Both the position numbers and the translations under genes were made by a program. Shown here one piece after another: positions 8,355 through 16,961 of a DNA stretch of 64,000 nt (position 1 is the first letter of the stretch; each line of letters begins with the position of its first letter). The notes beneath the pieces are model-generated. The model was not told where the DNA came from and made no database searches. It saw only the letters and a list, made by a program, of their open reading frames with translations. Source of the DNA: an uncultured Roseiarcus sp. (GTDB lineage: Bacteria > Pseudomonadota > Alphaproteobacteria > Rhizobiales > Beijerinckiaceae); the NCBI GenBank assembly GCA_945957375.1, contig CAMFKX010000001.1, positions 1 to 64,000 on the forward strand, given 5' to 3'.

Positions 8355-9092
8355 CTAGATGATGTACTGGCCGCCGTTGACGAAGATCACCTGTCCCTGA
8401 ATCATCGACGCTTCCGGGCTGGCGAGAAAGGCGACGAGGCCCGTGTAGTCGTCGTGAGTGATGTTGCGGCCGCTCGGATTGCCGGCGGCTTCGCTGGCGA
8501 GGAAGGCGTCCGTGTCCTCGCCGAACAGATTGCGCACCGCTTCCGTGTCGAGGGTGCCGGGCGCAATACAATTGATGCGTACCCCGAGCGGAGCCAGTTC
8601 AGGCGCCAGATAGCGCGCGAGCGCCTCGGCGAGCGCTTTGCCGGCTCCGACGGCGCCATAGGCGGGCACGATCTGGCGGCTGCCGCGGCTGGAGAGGAAG
8701 ACGATGCTGCTGCCCGGCTTCAGCAGGCGCCGCGCGGCCTGCACCAGGAACACGAGCGAAGTCCCGTTGACCGTAATCGCATCGGCGAAAGCGTCCGGAT
8801 CCGCCTCGAGGATCGGGCCGACCAGCACTTTGACCGCGCCATGCACCACCAGGTCGAGCCGATCCACGATTGCGCTGACTTTCGTGATCAGGTCGCGGGC
8901 GCCTGTGGGCGTGCCGACGTCGGCTTTGATGGTGTGCGGACGAGCGCCGAGCGCGGCGATCTCGGAGCGTGCTGCGTCAGCGGATGCGTCGTCCTGCCTG
9001 TAGGCCATGACGATGTCGACGCCGGGTTTTGCGAAGCGCCTGGCGATGGCGAGGCCGATACCCTTCGTGCCGCCCGTGATGAGAACCGCCAT
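8355..9092 (-). CDS. SDR-family oxidoreductase with FabI-type Yx6K site
   Basis: NAD(P)-dependent short-chain dehydrogenase, 245 residues. The N-terminal cofactor motif is GGTKGIGLAIA. The catalytic region reads YGAVGAGK, which is Tyr-x6-Lys as in enoyl-ACP reductases (FabI/FabL) rather than the usual Tyr-x3-Lys. A C-terminal segment IQGQVIFVNGG is typical of the fold. The ATG at 9092 is chosen over an upstream in-frame start at 9176, because the extension would run through the operator and GGGAG precedes 9092. A close paralogue sits at 48365. It may be an enoyl-thioester or ketone reductase. Confidence 0.83.
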   Translation of the reverse strand: MAVLITGGTKGIGLAIARRFAKPGVDIVMAYRQDDASADAARSEIAALGARPHTIKADVGTPTGARDLITKVSAIVDRLDLVVHGAVKVLVGPILEADPDAFADAITVNGTSLVFLVQAARRLLKPGSSIVFLSSRGSRQIVPAYGAVGAGKALAEALARYLAPELAPLGVRINCIAPGTLDTEAVRNLFGEDTDAFLASEAAGNPSGRNITHDDYTGLVAFLASPEASMIQGQVIFVNGGQYII

Positions 9093-9153
9093 CGCCGCTT
9101 CGCTCCCACTTGGACGGACCCAAAGGTCCGGACCCTTTGTCTTTCGGGCATTG

Positions 9154-9176
9154 TGTCCGACGTCTTTGTATGACAA
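9154..9176. promoter_or_regulatory. Operator pair, TTGTATGACAA class
   Basis: TTGTATGACAA at 9166-9176 is the exact reverse complement of the 11-mer at 16356-16366. A weaker copy, TGTCCGACGTC, lies at 9154-9164. The pair sits between the divergent SDR operon (start 9092) and the MDR gene (start 9223), where it could control both. A nearby imperfect palindrome around AGGTCCGGACC (9124-9134) may also be regulatory. No strong -10/-35 pair was obvious. Confidence 0.55.
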
Positions 9177-9222
9177 GAATTGCGACCGCGCCAGTCAGGG
9201 TCGTCGTATCGGCAGGAGAAAA

Positions 9223-10230
9223 ATGCGCGCCGTCGCCTATCTGAGACCGGTTCCGATCGAAGAGGAGCACGCGCTGGTCGATGTCGACGTCGATCGACCG
9301 AGACCGGCGGGCAGGGACCTTCTCGTTGCGATCAAGGCGGTGTCGGTCAATCCGGTCGACGTCAAGCGGCGCGGGCGGGATGATGCGCCAGGCCAGCCGA
9401 AGATCCTCGGCTACGACGCCGCGGGGATTGTCGTCGAGGCGGGGTCCGAAGCGAAGCTCTTCCGACCCGGAGACGCGGTGTTTTACGCCGGCGCCATTGG
9501 CCGGCCGGGAACCAACGCCGAATTTCACTTGGTCGATGAACGGATCGTCGGACGCAAGCCGGCTTCGCTGAGTTTTGCCGAAGCGGCCGCGCTGCCGCTC
9601 ACATCGCTGACGGCCTGGGAACTGATGTTCGAGCGGATCGGGGTCCGTCTCGATTGCGACCAGCGAACGCTCCTGATTGTGGGCGCAGCGGGAGGCGTGG
9701 GATCTGTCGCGATCCAGCTCGCGCGCAGACTGACCGGGCTGACCGTCATCGCGACGGCGTCAAGACCCGAATCGCGGGCGTGGTGCGAGGGACTCGGCGC
9801 CCATCATGTCATCGACCATTCCCAACCCTTGCAGCCGCAGCTGGAAGCGCTCCGCTTCCCGTTCGTCGACGTCATCCTGTCGCTGACGGCCAGCGATCGC
9901 CATCTTCCGGAACTCTGCCGGGTTCTTGCTCCCCAGGGGCATCTCGGCGTGATCGACGATCCCAAGGGCTTCGATTTCTCGGTGTTGCGCGGCAAGAGCG
10001 CGTCGGTCCATTTCGAATTCATGTTCTCGCGATCGGCCTTCGACACGCCCGACATCGCCAGACAACACGAGATCCTGGAAACGATCGCGGACCTAGTCGA
10101 CGCCGGCACGCTGCGCACGACAATGACGAACAATATCGGCCGCATCGACGCGGCCCATTTGCGCAAGGCGCATGCCCTTGTTGAAGGCGCCCGGACCCTC
10201 GGCAAGATCGTTCTCGAGGGCTTCGACTGA
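9223..10230 (+). CDS. Zinc-free MDR, quinone-oxidoreductase-type dehydrogenase
   Basis: Medium-chain dehydrogenase/reductase, 335 residues, of the NADPH:quinone reductase-like branch. The N-terminal half has VSVNPVDVKRRG and GYDAAGIVVEAG, without the Cys/His zinc ligands of alcohol dehydrogenases. The nucleotide-binding loop VGAAGGVGSVAIQLAR (AxxGxxG type) lies near residue 150. ATG 9223 has AGGAG five bases upstream. It stands alone on the plus strand, divergent from the SDR-ADC-phosphatase operon, and shares that gap's operator. It would reduce an enone or similar compound, by family analogy. Confidence 0.85.
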   Translation: MRAVAYLRPVPIEEEHALVDVDVDRPRPAGRDLLVAIKAVSVNPVDVKRRGRDDAPGQPKILGYDAAGIVVEAGSEAKLFRPGDAVFYAGAIGRPGTNAEFHLVDERIVGRKPASLSFAEAAALPLTSLTAWELMFERIGVRLDCDQRTLLIVGAAGGVGSVAIQLARRLTGLTVIATASRPESRAWCEGLGAHHVIDHSQPLQPQLEALRFPFVDVILSLTASDRHLPELCRVLAPQGHLGVIDDPKGFDFSVLRGKSASVHFEFMFSRSAFDTPDIARQHEILETIADLVDAGTLRTTMTNNIGRIDAAHLRKAHALVEGARTLGKIVLEGFD

Positions 10231-10261
10231 CCCGGACGGACGTCCTATTTCGCGCCCGCTC

Positions 10262-11308
10262 TCAACTCCCGATGCGATAGGCGGTCGCGGCCGCGCCATA
10301 GAACAACGCGTGCTTTTCCTCCGGAGAGCAGCCCGCAGCGACCCGCTTGAACGCGTTCCACAGCACCGGGTAGCTGCATGCCCCCTTGTCGATAGGGAAG
10401 TTGCTCTCGAACATGCAACGTCTCGCGCCGAAAAGCTCGGTCGCCGTTTCGATATAGGGGCGAAAGGCCGCGGCGAGGACTTCCGACGTTGGCGGCAGAG
10501 CGTGGTCGGCGAAGTCGAACCCGCTGACCCGCATCGCCAGACCGCCCATCTTCACGAAGACGTTCGGGCATGCGGCAAGCTCGCCGAGCGATGTCTTCCA
10601 CGCCGCGAACACTTCCGTCCTTCGGTCCGCATAAGGGCCGACGCCGACGGGGCCTCCGAAGTGATCGAGGATGATCCGGGTGTCGGGAAAGGCGCGCGCG
10701 AGATCGCGGACTTCCCCGATCTGCGGGTGATAGACCCAGGCGTCGAACGACAGCCCCAACGGGCCCAAGGCCGCGAAGCCCCTGCGGAAGGCGCTGTCCG
10801 CGAGCAATCCCTCCGGCGGTATCGCCGAGGTCGTGCGAACGGCAGGGCTCGCATCGCGGGCCGCCGAATGCCGGATGCCCCTGAAGCGGCCGTTGCCGGC
10901 GGCAATGTGGGCCTCGAGCACGGGCCTGGCGCCATCGCCCAGCAAAAGGTCGACATGGCTCACGATCCCGGCGCAGGCCCGCGCCGGGCCATAGAGGCCG
11001 CTGGCGCTCATCGCGGCGCAGCCGTTGACGAACTCCGTTTCGCCGATCGGACGAAATTCGACCGGGCCTTCCGCGCGATACATCGCGGAGGCCTGTACGA
11101 AAACGGTCGCCTTGACGTTGTGGCCGGAATTCACGTCGGCAAGGAATTCCGGCAGGAGATAGTGATATTGCGGTCGATCCATCAGATGATGATGGGCGTC
11201 GATGATGGGCAGGTCCGGATCGATGATCTCTTCCTGCCGCTTTGCGAGCCACGCCTCGTTGATCGGCCAGTGAATGGTCGATCCGGCGACCCCGACCGGG
11301 CTGCTCAT
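10262..11308 (-). CDS. Amidohydrolase-family (PF04909) metal hydrolase
   Basis: TIM-barrel amidohydrolase of the 2-pyrone-4,6-dicarboxylate hydrolase/ACMSD group, 348 residues. IIDAHHHLMDRP near residue 35 is the metal-binding HxH start of the barrel, ILDHFGGP near residue 210 carries a conserved His, and FESNFPIDKG near residue 300 is the family's usual C-terminal motif. Members hydrolyse lactones or decarboxylate. It is the last gene of the operon with the swivel-domain and 519-residue proteins, 78 bp after the latter, so it probably acts on the product of that system or a lactone derived from it. The substrate is unknown. Confidence 0.87.
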   Translation of the reverse strand: MSSPVGVAGSTIHWPINEAWLAKRQEEIIDPDLPIIDAHHHLMDRPQYHYLLPEFLADVNSGHNVKATVFVQASAMYRAEGPVEFRPIGETEFVNGCAAMSASGLYGPARACAGIVSHVDLLLGDGARPVLEAHIAAGNGRFRGIRHSAARDASPAVRTTSAIPPEGLLADSAFRRGFAALGPLGLSFDAWVYHPQIGEVRDLARAFPDTRIILDHFGGPVGVGPYADRRTEVFAAWKTSLGELAACPNVFVKMGGLAMRVSGFDFADHALPPTSEVLAAAFRPYIETATELFGARRCMFESNFPIDKGACSYPVLWNAFKRVAAGCSPEEKHALFYGAAATAYRIGS

Positions 11309-11386
11309 CGAAATGCCGTCCGTTCATTCCGCCGGTCTGCGCGGGAGACGCCGCCGGCTTTCAGGACATGCGCCATTATAGGCTCC

Positions 11387-12946
11387 TTATCGACCGGCGA
11401 GACCGCGCTCGATGTCGGCCCGCGTCAAGCTCGCTCCCCGCCCGGAAAGCACACGAGACTGCCGCTGGGCATGCCGATAAAGCTCCTGCGCGGCTGGCTC
11501 GGCGTGGTGATAGTTGAGCCAGTAGTCATCGAGGAACCGGTTCTCGTCGTTGCATGCCGAAGGCGTGAACGCCTGCGCCGCTTGATTGTACGCGTCCTGG
11601 TCGAGAAGCCCCTTCGAGGTGCGCCATTTGCCCGACTTCGCGCCGAGGATCGAACTGCCCGGAAAAAGCGGGCCCGAGGTCCTGGTGTAGTCGCCGGTGG
11701 CGAGGACACCGTAGGGAATCGGCGAGTAGATGCGATGCGGCCGGTTGGAATGCATCGACATCACGTAGTCGTGCGCCTGCTGGCTCGGCAGCGAAACCGG
11801 ACCGAGCATTTCGGTCAGGCAGTCGCGGCCGTATTCGTCGTTGAGCAGGGGAACGAAGCGGCGGGCGCGGTCGTCGATCTCCATCCAGTCGGACTGATCG
11901 TAGACGCCGGCGATGTGGGCCAACAAGGCCGGCGCGTTGTAGTAAACGAGGGCGCCCGCTTCGATCATTTCCGAGCGCGACCACTTCGCGAAACGCTCCC
12001 ACAATCTCGCCGTCGCATTGGCGAACAGGTCCTGCAGCTTGTTGAACGTGGCCGTGAGTTCAGCCGCGTCATTCATCGACACCGGAATATAGCCGTCGGT
12101 CAGCGGATCCGAAGTGTAGAGGCCGATGGCCACGATGCTCTCGGCGCGGAATTCCGGTTTCGACTCGAAACTTCCCCAGTCGTCGACGAGATAGAAGTGC
12201 GTGTCCTTGACGACGATGGGCATGGTCAGGTTGTTGTAGGGAATATCGTCTGCGACGCCGTCGAGCCAGGGAAAGTCGCACTGCGAGAGATCGACAAAGT
12301 CGCGAACGAGCATCTCGCGATCGCCGCCAAACTTGTAGGGACCCTCGTTGCAAATGCCCATGCGGCACTCGCAATGCGAAAGGAAGGAGAACTGCGAAAT
12401 CGTCGCCATGAACCTGACCGCCGCCGTGTGGAGCGGGTCGCCGGCGACGACCGGCAGCGCATCGGCTTCGAAAATCTGCAGCTGACGCTCCGGCTGCACC
12501 TGGCTTCGATGACCAAACTCGCGGGTCATGAGATGGCCGTCGTTGCGATGGTAAGCGAGTTGAAAGCGGCGCCAGAAATCGATGACGTACATCAAGTCCT
12601 CGACGGCGTCCTCCGGCCGAACAAGCCCCATGTTGATCAACAGCTCGCGACCATTGATGTAGTAGCCGGGCATGCACCAGCCCATATTGAGCAGCGTCGT
12701 CTTGGCGCCCATGTTGCGGGCGCGATCGCCGCATTCCTCCGCGCTCATCCGCGCTTCGATCTTCCGAAGCAAGGTCGGATAGCGGTAGTAGGCGTTGAAG
12801 AACGAGAGGAGCATATAGGCGAGCGGGAACAGCTTGGATTCCTGAGTGGTCCGCGTCACGCAGAGCCACCCGATCTCGTCCGACAGCACCTGAAGCGCGT
12901 TGTTGGTTTCAAGCAATTGACGATAGGTGACGGCGTCTGAGGTCAT
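11387..12946 (-). CDS. 519-residue protein partnered with a phosphohistidine swivel protein (copy A)
   Basis: I do not recognise the family with certainty. It is 519 residues, soluble, with no signal peptide. It is clearly homologous along its whole length to the 519-residue product of 38340-39899. Shared stretches include YRQLLETNN at the N-terminus, PYNN after DFPWLDGVADD, YLVDDWGSFESKPEF near residue 270, and LLNDEYGRD near residue 390. ATG 12946 is preferred because it matches the paralogue's start exactly and has AGGA nine bases upstream. In both loci it directly follows a gene for a stand-alone phosphohistidine domain, so it may be the substrate-binding partner of a dikinase. That role is inference. 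Confidence 0.8.
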   Translation of the reverse strand: MTSDAVTYRQLLETNNALQVLSDEIGWLCVTRTTQESKLFPLAYMLLSFFNAYYRYPTLLRKIEARMSAEECGDRARNMGAKTTLLNMGWCMPGYYINGRELLINMGLVRPEDAVEDLMYVIDFWRRFQLAYHRNDGHLMTREFGHRSQVQPERQLQIFEADALPVVAGDPLHTAAVRFMATISQFSFLSHCECRMGICNEGPYKFGGDREMLVRDFVDLSQCDFPWLDGVADDIPYNNLTMPIVVKDTHFYLVDDWGSFESKPEFRAESIVAIGLYTSDPLTDGYIPVSMNDAAELTATFNKLQDLFANATARLWERFAKWSRSEMIEAGALVYYNAPALLAHIAGVYDQSDWMEIDDRARRFVPLLNDEYGRDCLTEMLGPVSLPSQQAHDYVMSMHSNRPHRIYSPIPYGVLATGDYTRTSGPLFPGSSILGAKSGKWRTSKGLLDQDAYNQAAQAFTPSACNDENRFLDDYWLNYHHAEPAAQELYRHAQRQSRVLSGRGASLTRADIERGLAGR

Positions 12947-12957
12947 CGGGCGCATTC

Positions 12958-13662
12958 CTAAACCAACTTCCACACTTCTGCCGGTTTCTCGACGCCGCTT
13001 TGATAGTCGTGAGCGGTCTTGGCGGAGGTCGACGTGTTCAGTTCGAGGCGGTCGCCGTTCTTGATTCCGCTGACCTTCGCGTTCATCAGGCAGGGAATGC
13101 CGAACTCCCTCGTCAGGATTCCGAGGTGCGAGCGCACCGTCCCGCCCATGCAGACGACGGCCTTGAAGCTTTCGAGAATCGGCGCGGTGAGCGTGCCGCC
13201 GGAGTCGTCGATGATCGCAATCGTGTCCTCCGGGACGCCATTGATCATCAGCTGGATCACGTCGTCAGCGGTATGGACATAGCGCGCCACGCCGACGACA
13301 TTATGGGGATAGGCGACGACGTTGTCGCCCTGGCCGACCTTGAGCTTGCCGTCTACGGCCTCGCTCGCGATCTCGTATTCGTCCTGCCCGCGCAGGGGCT
13401 TGTACTTTTCAGGCGCTTCTTTTGCGGAGACGGTCGCGGAAACGTCGAACCTGTAGCCGCTGGCCAGGAGATCCGACTCGATGACCTCGAAATCCTTCTG
13501 GGTGATCAGGTCGTAGCTTGATCCGAACACGAAGCTTCCCCAGTCGGCTCCTGACTCCATGAGGCGCCGCTTGACCAGCGCTCTTACCGCGGTGTGGAAG
13601 GCGCTCGGCACCGGGGTCGTTTCGGCGTGACCGAACTTCTTGCCTTCCCAGAATGCCTTCAC
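12958..13662 (-). CDS. Stand-alone PEP-utilising (phosphohistidine swivel) domain protein, copy A
   Basis: Protein of 234 residues whose C-terminal half is the mobile phosphohistidine domain of PEP synthase/PPDK-type enzymes. GGTVRSHLGILTREFGIPC carries the candidate phospho-acceptor His179. No ATP-grasp domain and no PEP-binding barrel is attached. The N-terminal ~100 residues (FHTAVRALVKRRLMESGADWGSFVFGSSYDL) match the paralogue at 37559. The start is GTG at 13662, eight bases after GGAGGA; a longer open frame upstream overlaps the next gene and is rejected. It is the first gene of the operon with the 519-residue protein. Because no dikinase ATPase is nearby, it would have to be phosphorylated by the one at 42040. 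Confidence 0.85.
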   Translation of the reverse strand: MKAFWEGKKFGHAETTPVPSAFHTAVRALVKRRLMESGADWGSFVFGSSYDLITQKDFEVIESDLLASGYRFDVSATVSAKEAPEKYKPLRGQDEYEIASEAVDGKLKVGQGDNVVAYPHNVVGVARYVHTADDVIQLMINGVPEDTIAIIDDSGGTLTAPILESFKAVVCMGGTVRSHLGILTREFGIPCLMNAKVSGIKNGDRLELNTSTSAKTAHDYQSGVEKPAEVWKLV

Positions 13663-13810
13663 CTGAAGGTTCCTCCGTGTTCCGAACGTCGCTTCTGATG
13701 GCGTAGCTTCAGGTCGATGCCGGTCGCCTCGAAGACGGCGTTGAAGGTCGCCGCGCACTCCAGATCCACCGGAACGTTTCGAGACCGCGAGAGCCGTCTC
13801 GAATGCCATG

Positions 13811-13849
13811 ACGATATTTAATATGAACGTTTTAGTCAATTGCTTTAGT
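13811..13849. promoter_or_regulatory. Promoter with TetR-type motif B operator
   Basis: On the minus strand -35 TTGACT (13839-13834) and -10 TATCGT (13816-13811), spacing 17, read toward the swivel/519/amidohydrolase operon. Motif B, in minus orientation ACTAAAGCAATTGACTAAA, occupies 13849-13831 and overlaps the -35 box. It is one of four matching sites in the block. The rest of the 13663-13898 gap shows no gene. Confidence 0.6.
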
Positions 13850-13898
13850 TGGCGCGAGCGGTCCCGAAGCCGCGTCGCTTGCGCATGGGCTGCGGCGG

Positions 13899-14699
13899 TC
13901 AACGCGCGGAATATCCGCCGTCGATCACCAGTTCGGCGCCGGTCATGAACGACGACTCGTCGGATGCGAGGTAGACGACCGCGGCGGCGATATCGTCCGC
14001 CGTTCCCATGCGGCCGAGCGGGTGGAGCGCGGTCAGCGCAGTGCGGATCGCCTCTTCGTCGGCCTCTGCGGACGCCATCCGTTTGACCGCCGACTGGACC
14101 ATCGGCGTCCAGGTGAAGCCCGGATGGATCGAATTGATACGGACGTCGTAGCCCTTTTCGGCGCACTCGAGCGCGGTCGACTTCGTCAGAAGCCGCACGC
14201 CGCCTTTGCTTGCGCTGTAGGCGGCGGTTTCCGCCATGCCGACCAGACCCAGAATTGACGACAGGTTGACGATCGATCCCGGTCTTTGCCGCGGTCGCGA
14301 GGGCAGGGATCGCATCGCCTCGACGCCCATGCGGACGCCGAGAAAGACGCCATCGAGATTGATGCGCATCACCCCATGCCAGTCCTCGAGGCTCGTCTCG
14401 AGCAGGGGCTTGCTTGGCCCGATCCCCGCATTGTTGACGAGAACATCCAGTCTGCCGAATTCGCTCACCGTGGCGTCGATCGCCGTGCGCCACTCGCCCT
14501 CGCGGCTGACGTCATGCTTGAGGGCGATCGCGCGACGGTTCGTCCGCCGGATTTCGTCGGCGACGCTCTCCGCGCCGTCGAGATCGATGTCTGTCGCGAT
14601 GACGTGAGCGCCTTCGTGGGCAAGGGCCAGCGCGGCGGCGCGTCCGATTCCGGACGCCGCGCCGGTGACCAGAGCGATCTTGTCAGCAACCCGAGCCAT
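13899..14699 (-). CDS. SDR-family alcohol dehydrogenase
   Basis: Classical short-chain dehydrogenase, 266 residues. The cofactor motif is TGAASGIGRAAALALA (about 12-27), Asp after the second strand (ATDID) suggests NAD preference, then come NNAGIG, Ser in NLSSILG and the catalytic YSASK. It ends with TGAELVIDGGYSA. The pattern resembles cyclopentanol/cyclohexanol and 3-alpha-hydroxysteroid type dehydrogenases, so oxidation of a secondary alcohol to a ketone is plausible. It lies three bases from the next SDR upstream in the operon ADC-SDR-SDR. Confidence 0.88.
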   Translation of the reverse strand: MARVADKIALVTGAASGIGRAAALALAHEGAHVIATDIDLDGAESVADEIRRTNRRAIALKHDVSREGEWRTAIDATVSEFGRLDVLVNNAGIGPSKPLLETSLEDWHGVMRINLDGVFLGVRMGVEAMRSLPSRPRQRPGSIVNLSSILGLVGMAETAAYSASKGGVRLLTKSTALECAEKGYDVRINSIHPGFTWTPMVQSAVKRMASAEADEEAIRTALTALHPLGRMGTADDIAAAVVYLASDESSFMTGAELVIDGGYSAR

Positions 14700-14702
14700 C
14701 GA

Positions 14703-15482
14703 TCAACTCACTGTAAAGCCGCCATCGAGAACAAAGACGGCGCCATGGATGTAGCGGGCGTCCTCCGACGCCAGGAAGGCGACCAGAGCCGCCACTTCCT
14801 CCGGCTCGCCGTAGCGAAGGGCCGGAATCATCGCGCTGAACTGGGCGCGCATCTGGTCGGCGTGTCCCGGCGACAGGCCCTCTTCGAGCGAGGTCATCAT
14901 CCGGGAGGCGATCGGGCCGGGGTTGATGGAGTTCACTCGAATGCCTCGGCCGCCCCATTCGGCGGCGGCGCTGCGCGTGAGTCCGATGACGGCATGCTTG
15001 CTCGCATTGTATGCGCAGATGCCCGGCGTGCCGGTCAGTCCCGCGACGCTGGAGGTGTTGATCACCGCTCCGCCGCCGCCTGCCGCCATGACCGGGATGA
15101 CATGCTTCAGGCCTAGGAAGACGCCGACGACATTGACGTCGAGCACGCGGCGAAAATCCTCCAGGGGATATTCGGCGATGGGGCGGACCGGCCCCTCGAC
15201 CCCCGCATTGTTGAAGAAAATGTCGATGCGGCCGGTGAGTTCACGCGCGCGCGCAACGAAGCCGGCGACCGAGCCTTCATCGGTGACGTCGCCCTCGACG
15301 GTTGAGAGGTTGGGCTCCGCTGCGAACGCGTCGTGGAGCCGCCGGAGGGCCTCCCGGTCCCGATCGACCGCCACGACGCGGGCGCCGTGGGCGATCATCA
15401 GCCTGACCGTCGCCGCGCCGATCGCCCCCGCCGCGCCGGTCACGAGCGCGATCTTTCCATCGAGCCGGTTGCTGTCGAGCAT
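14703..15482 (-). CDS. SDR-family oxidoreductase
   Basis: Short-chain dehydrogenase, 259 residues, with TGAAGAIGAATVRLM at the N-terminus, VAVDRD indicating an NAD-type cofactor pocket, NNAGVEG, INTSSVAGL and catalytic YNASK. The C-terminus has IHGAVFVLDGGFTVS. It is tightly packed between the ADC gene (17 bp) and the other SDR (3 bp). Together with the neighbour it could oxidise or reduce successive hydroxyl groups of one substrate. A specific substrate cannot be assigned. Confidence 0.87.
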   Translation of the reverse strand: MLDSNRLDGKIALVTGAAGAIGAATVRLMIAHGARVVAVDRDREALRRLHDAFAAEPNLSTVEGDVTDEGSVAGFVARARELTGRIDIFFNNAGVEGPVRPIAEYPLEDFRRVLDVNVVGVFLGLKHVIPVMAAGGGGAVINTSSVAGLTGTPGICAYNASKHAVIGLTRSAAAEWGGRGIRVNSINPGPIASRMMTSLEEGLSPGHADQMRAQFSAMIPALRYGEPEEVAALVAFLASEDARYIHGAVFVLDGGFTVS

Positions 15483-15499
15483 GTCGCCAACCTCGGAGT

Positions 15500-16285
15500 T
15501 CAGCCGGCTTTCGGCAGGCTTTCGCTATCGAGCGCCGTCCAGTCGTCGAGGCGACCGTAGAGGTAGGGGACGAAAGCCTTGGCGGGTATCCGTGCAATCG
15601 TGCGCGCGCGGGCGATGAGATCGCCCTCGATGTAGCTCGCCTGGCGGAGCGTCACGACCGGAATGTCGCCGAGCGGGTCATGTACGGAAGAAGCCAGACG
15701 CAGCGACCCTGGCCCCTCCTTGCGCACCGAGAGGGCGTTGTCGAATTCCGCCAGCGTCAGAAAAGGGTCGTCCTCGCAGCCTTTGCCGTTGGACGCGGGA
15801 AAGGCCTTGATGTTGAAGTTGGCCCCGGAGGCGGTCCCCGGTCCGAGATCCTTGGACAGATCGGCGCGGATTTCGATCAGACGCACGCCGCAGCGATCGA
15901 GGTATCCGTGGATCGCGTGGCCGTTCCGCCGCAAGTCGCTGGTCGCGCGCTTCTTCGGCTCGCCGAAGAAGTCCCGCCCGAACATGATGGCATGATCGGC
16001 GTCCATGTACATGGCGAGCACGTAGGGCGCTTCGATGGCCCCGTGGCGCGCCAGCACATAGATGGCCCCGCCGGCATAATCGCCGACGCAATTCGAGCGC
16101 CAGCGGCCGACCATGGCTGTGACCAGAGGCTCGGACGCGGGTTCGAGACCGGGCGGCAGGACGGAAGCGACGAATTCGGGCGTCGTCAGGAAATCGATGG
16201 TGAGCATCTCGGAACCGACGAAGCGCGGTCGGCTCGTCACCTTTTCGATCCTGGCTATCTCCTCTGGAGTCTTTACGAATCCCAT
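15500..16285 (-). CDS. Acetoacetate decarboxylase family protein (type 1, second copy)
   Basis: ADC-like enzyme of 261 residues, the paralogue of the gene at 5147. It starts MGFVKTPEEIARIE like that gene, and carries GRDFFGEPKKRAT with Lys111-Lys112 at exactly the same residue numbers and GPGTASGANFNIKAFPA later. ATG 16285 follows GGGAGGGAG; an upstream in-frame extension would cross the operator at 16356. It leads the operon ADC-SDR-SDR. Having a near-identical enzyme in two separately controlled operons suggests that a common reaction type is needed at two pathway stages or for two substrates. Confidence 0.85.
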   Translation of the reverse strand: MGFVKTPEEIARIEKVTSRPRFVGSEMLTIDFLTTPEFVASVLPPGLEPASEPLVTAMVGRWRSNCVGDYAGGAIYVLARHGAIEAPYVLAMYMDADHAIMFGRDFFGEPKKRATSDLRRNGHAIHGYLDRCGVRLIEIRADLSKDLGPGTASGANFNIKAFPASNGKGCEDDPFLTLAEFDNALSVRKEGPGSLRLASSVHDPLGDIPVVTLRQASYIEGDLIARARTIARIPAKAFVPYLYGRLDDWTALDSESLPKAG

Positions 16286-16355
16286 GATGGGCTCCCTCCC
16301 CAGGCGGCTCTTTCGGCAGCCTGTTCTTGTGGCGCAGTCGCGTCCTGAGCCGACA

Positions 16356-16366
16356 TTGTCATACAA
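16356..16366. promoter_or_regulatory. Operator TTGTCATACAA
   Basis: TTGTCATACAA is a GntR/FadR-style palindrome with TTGT and ACAA arms. Its reverse complement is identical to the site at 9166-9176. It lies 71 bp upstream of the ADC gene start (16285, minus strand) and after the end of the AhpD-like gene, so the ADC-SDR-SDR genes probably have their own promoter. Confidence 0.6.
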
Positions 16367-16396
16367 GAATGTAAGATGCAATCGCCGCTGGCGAAC

Positions 16397-16927
16397 TCAG
16401 ATCGGGCAGGCCGTGTCTTCGAGCTGCAAGATCGCGAGCACGCGTCCAAACCCGATGTATTGCCCGGTCATCATCATCAGCTCCAAAAGCTCTCCTTTCG
16501 AGAAGTGCTGCTGGAGTTCGCGGATTATCCGATCGTCGACGGCGAAGTGATCGACGGCCATCATTTCGGCGAGACGCAACGCTGCGCGCTCCCTCGGCGA
16601 AAATTGCGCCTCTCCGGCGCGGTCGACTTCGATCGCGGCCTCGCCTTCGCTCACATGGTCCGGGTCGAGCCGCGCCGCCTTGCAAGTCTTGCAGCCGTTC
16701 AGGGTCGCGATGCGCAGACGCACCAGTTCCTTCAGCCGCGAATCCAGGAGCCCCGCGGAGGAATGAAAGGGATAGTAGAACTCGAGATAGCGTTGGAGCA
16801 GCTCCGAATTGTCGGAGAAGGCGCGCGCGACACGACGGGTCGACCAGTCATCGGGCCTCGCGCCATCGTGCAAGTTCTGGAGATATGGGGGCAGGGACGA
16901 GCTTTCGGGCAATTCGACACGAGACAT
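16397..16927 (-). CDS. Carboxymuconolactone decarboxylase/AhpD-like protein
   Basis: All-helical CMD-fold protein of 176 residues. The CxxC pair in LNGCKTCKAARL (near residue 80) is the redox motif of AhpD-type proteins, followed by ALRLAEMMA and the C-terminal LMMMTGQYIGFGRVLAIL helix. Members are alkylhydroperoxidase partners or lactone decarboxylases; the CxxC favours the thiol peroxidase branch. It is the last gene of the operon CoA ligase-crotonase-AhpD. It may handle oxidative stress linked to acyl-CoA oxidation. Confidence 0.85.
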   Translation of the reverse strand: MSRVELPESSSLPPYLQNLHDGARPDDWSTRRVARAFSDNSELLQRYLEFYYPFHSSAGLLDSRLKELVRLRIATLNGCKTCKAARLDPDHVSEGEAAIEVDRAGEAQFSPRERAALRLAEMMAVDHFAVDDRIIRELQQHFSKGELLELMMMTGQYIGFGRVLAILQLEDTACPI

Positions 16928-16961
16928 GTCTCTTCCTCCTTGGCGTGCGGCCTGATTGTCA

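Noticed and set aside
10172-12940. A 922-residue plus-strand open frame
   Set aside because: It lies opposite the amidohydrolase and 519-residue genes, has low-complexity Arg/Asp/Ala composition and no recognisable motif. It is a high-GC antisense shadow.
12958-14493. Long 511-residue version of the swivel protein
   Set aside because: It would overlap the SDR gene at 13899-14699. The internal GTG at 13662 has a strong ribosome site and matches the paralogue's length.
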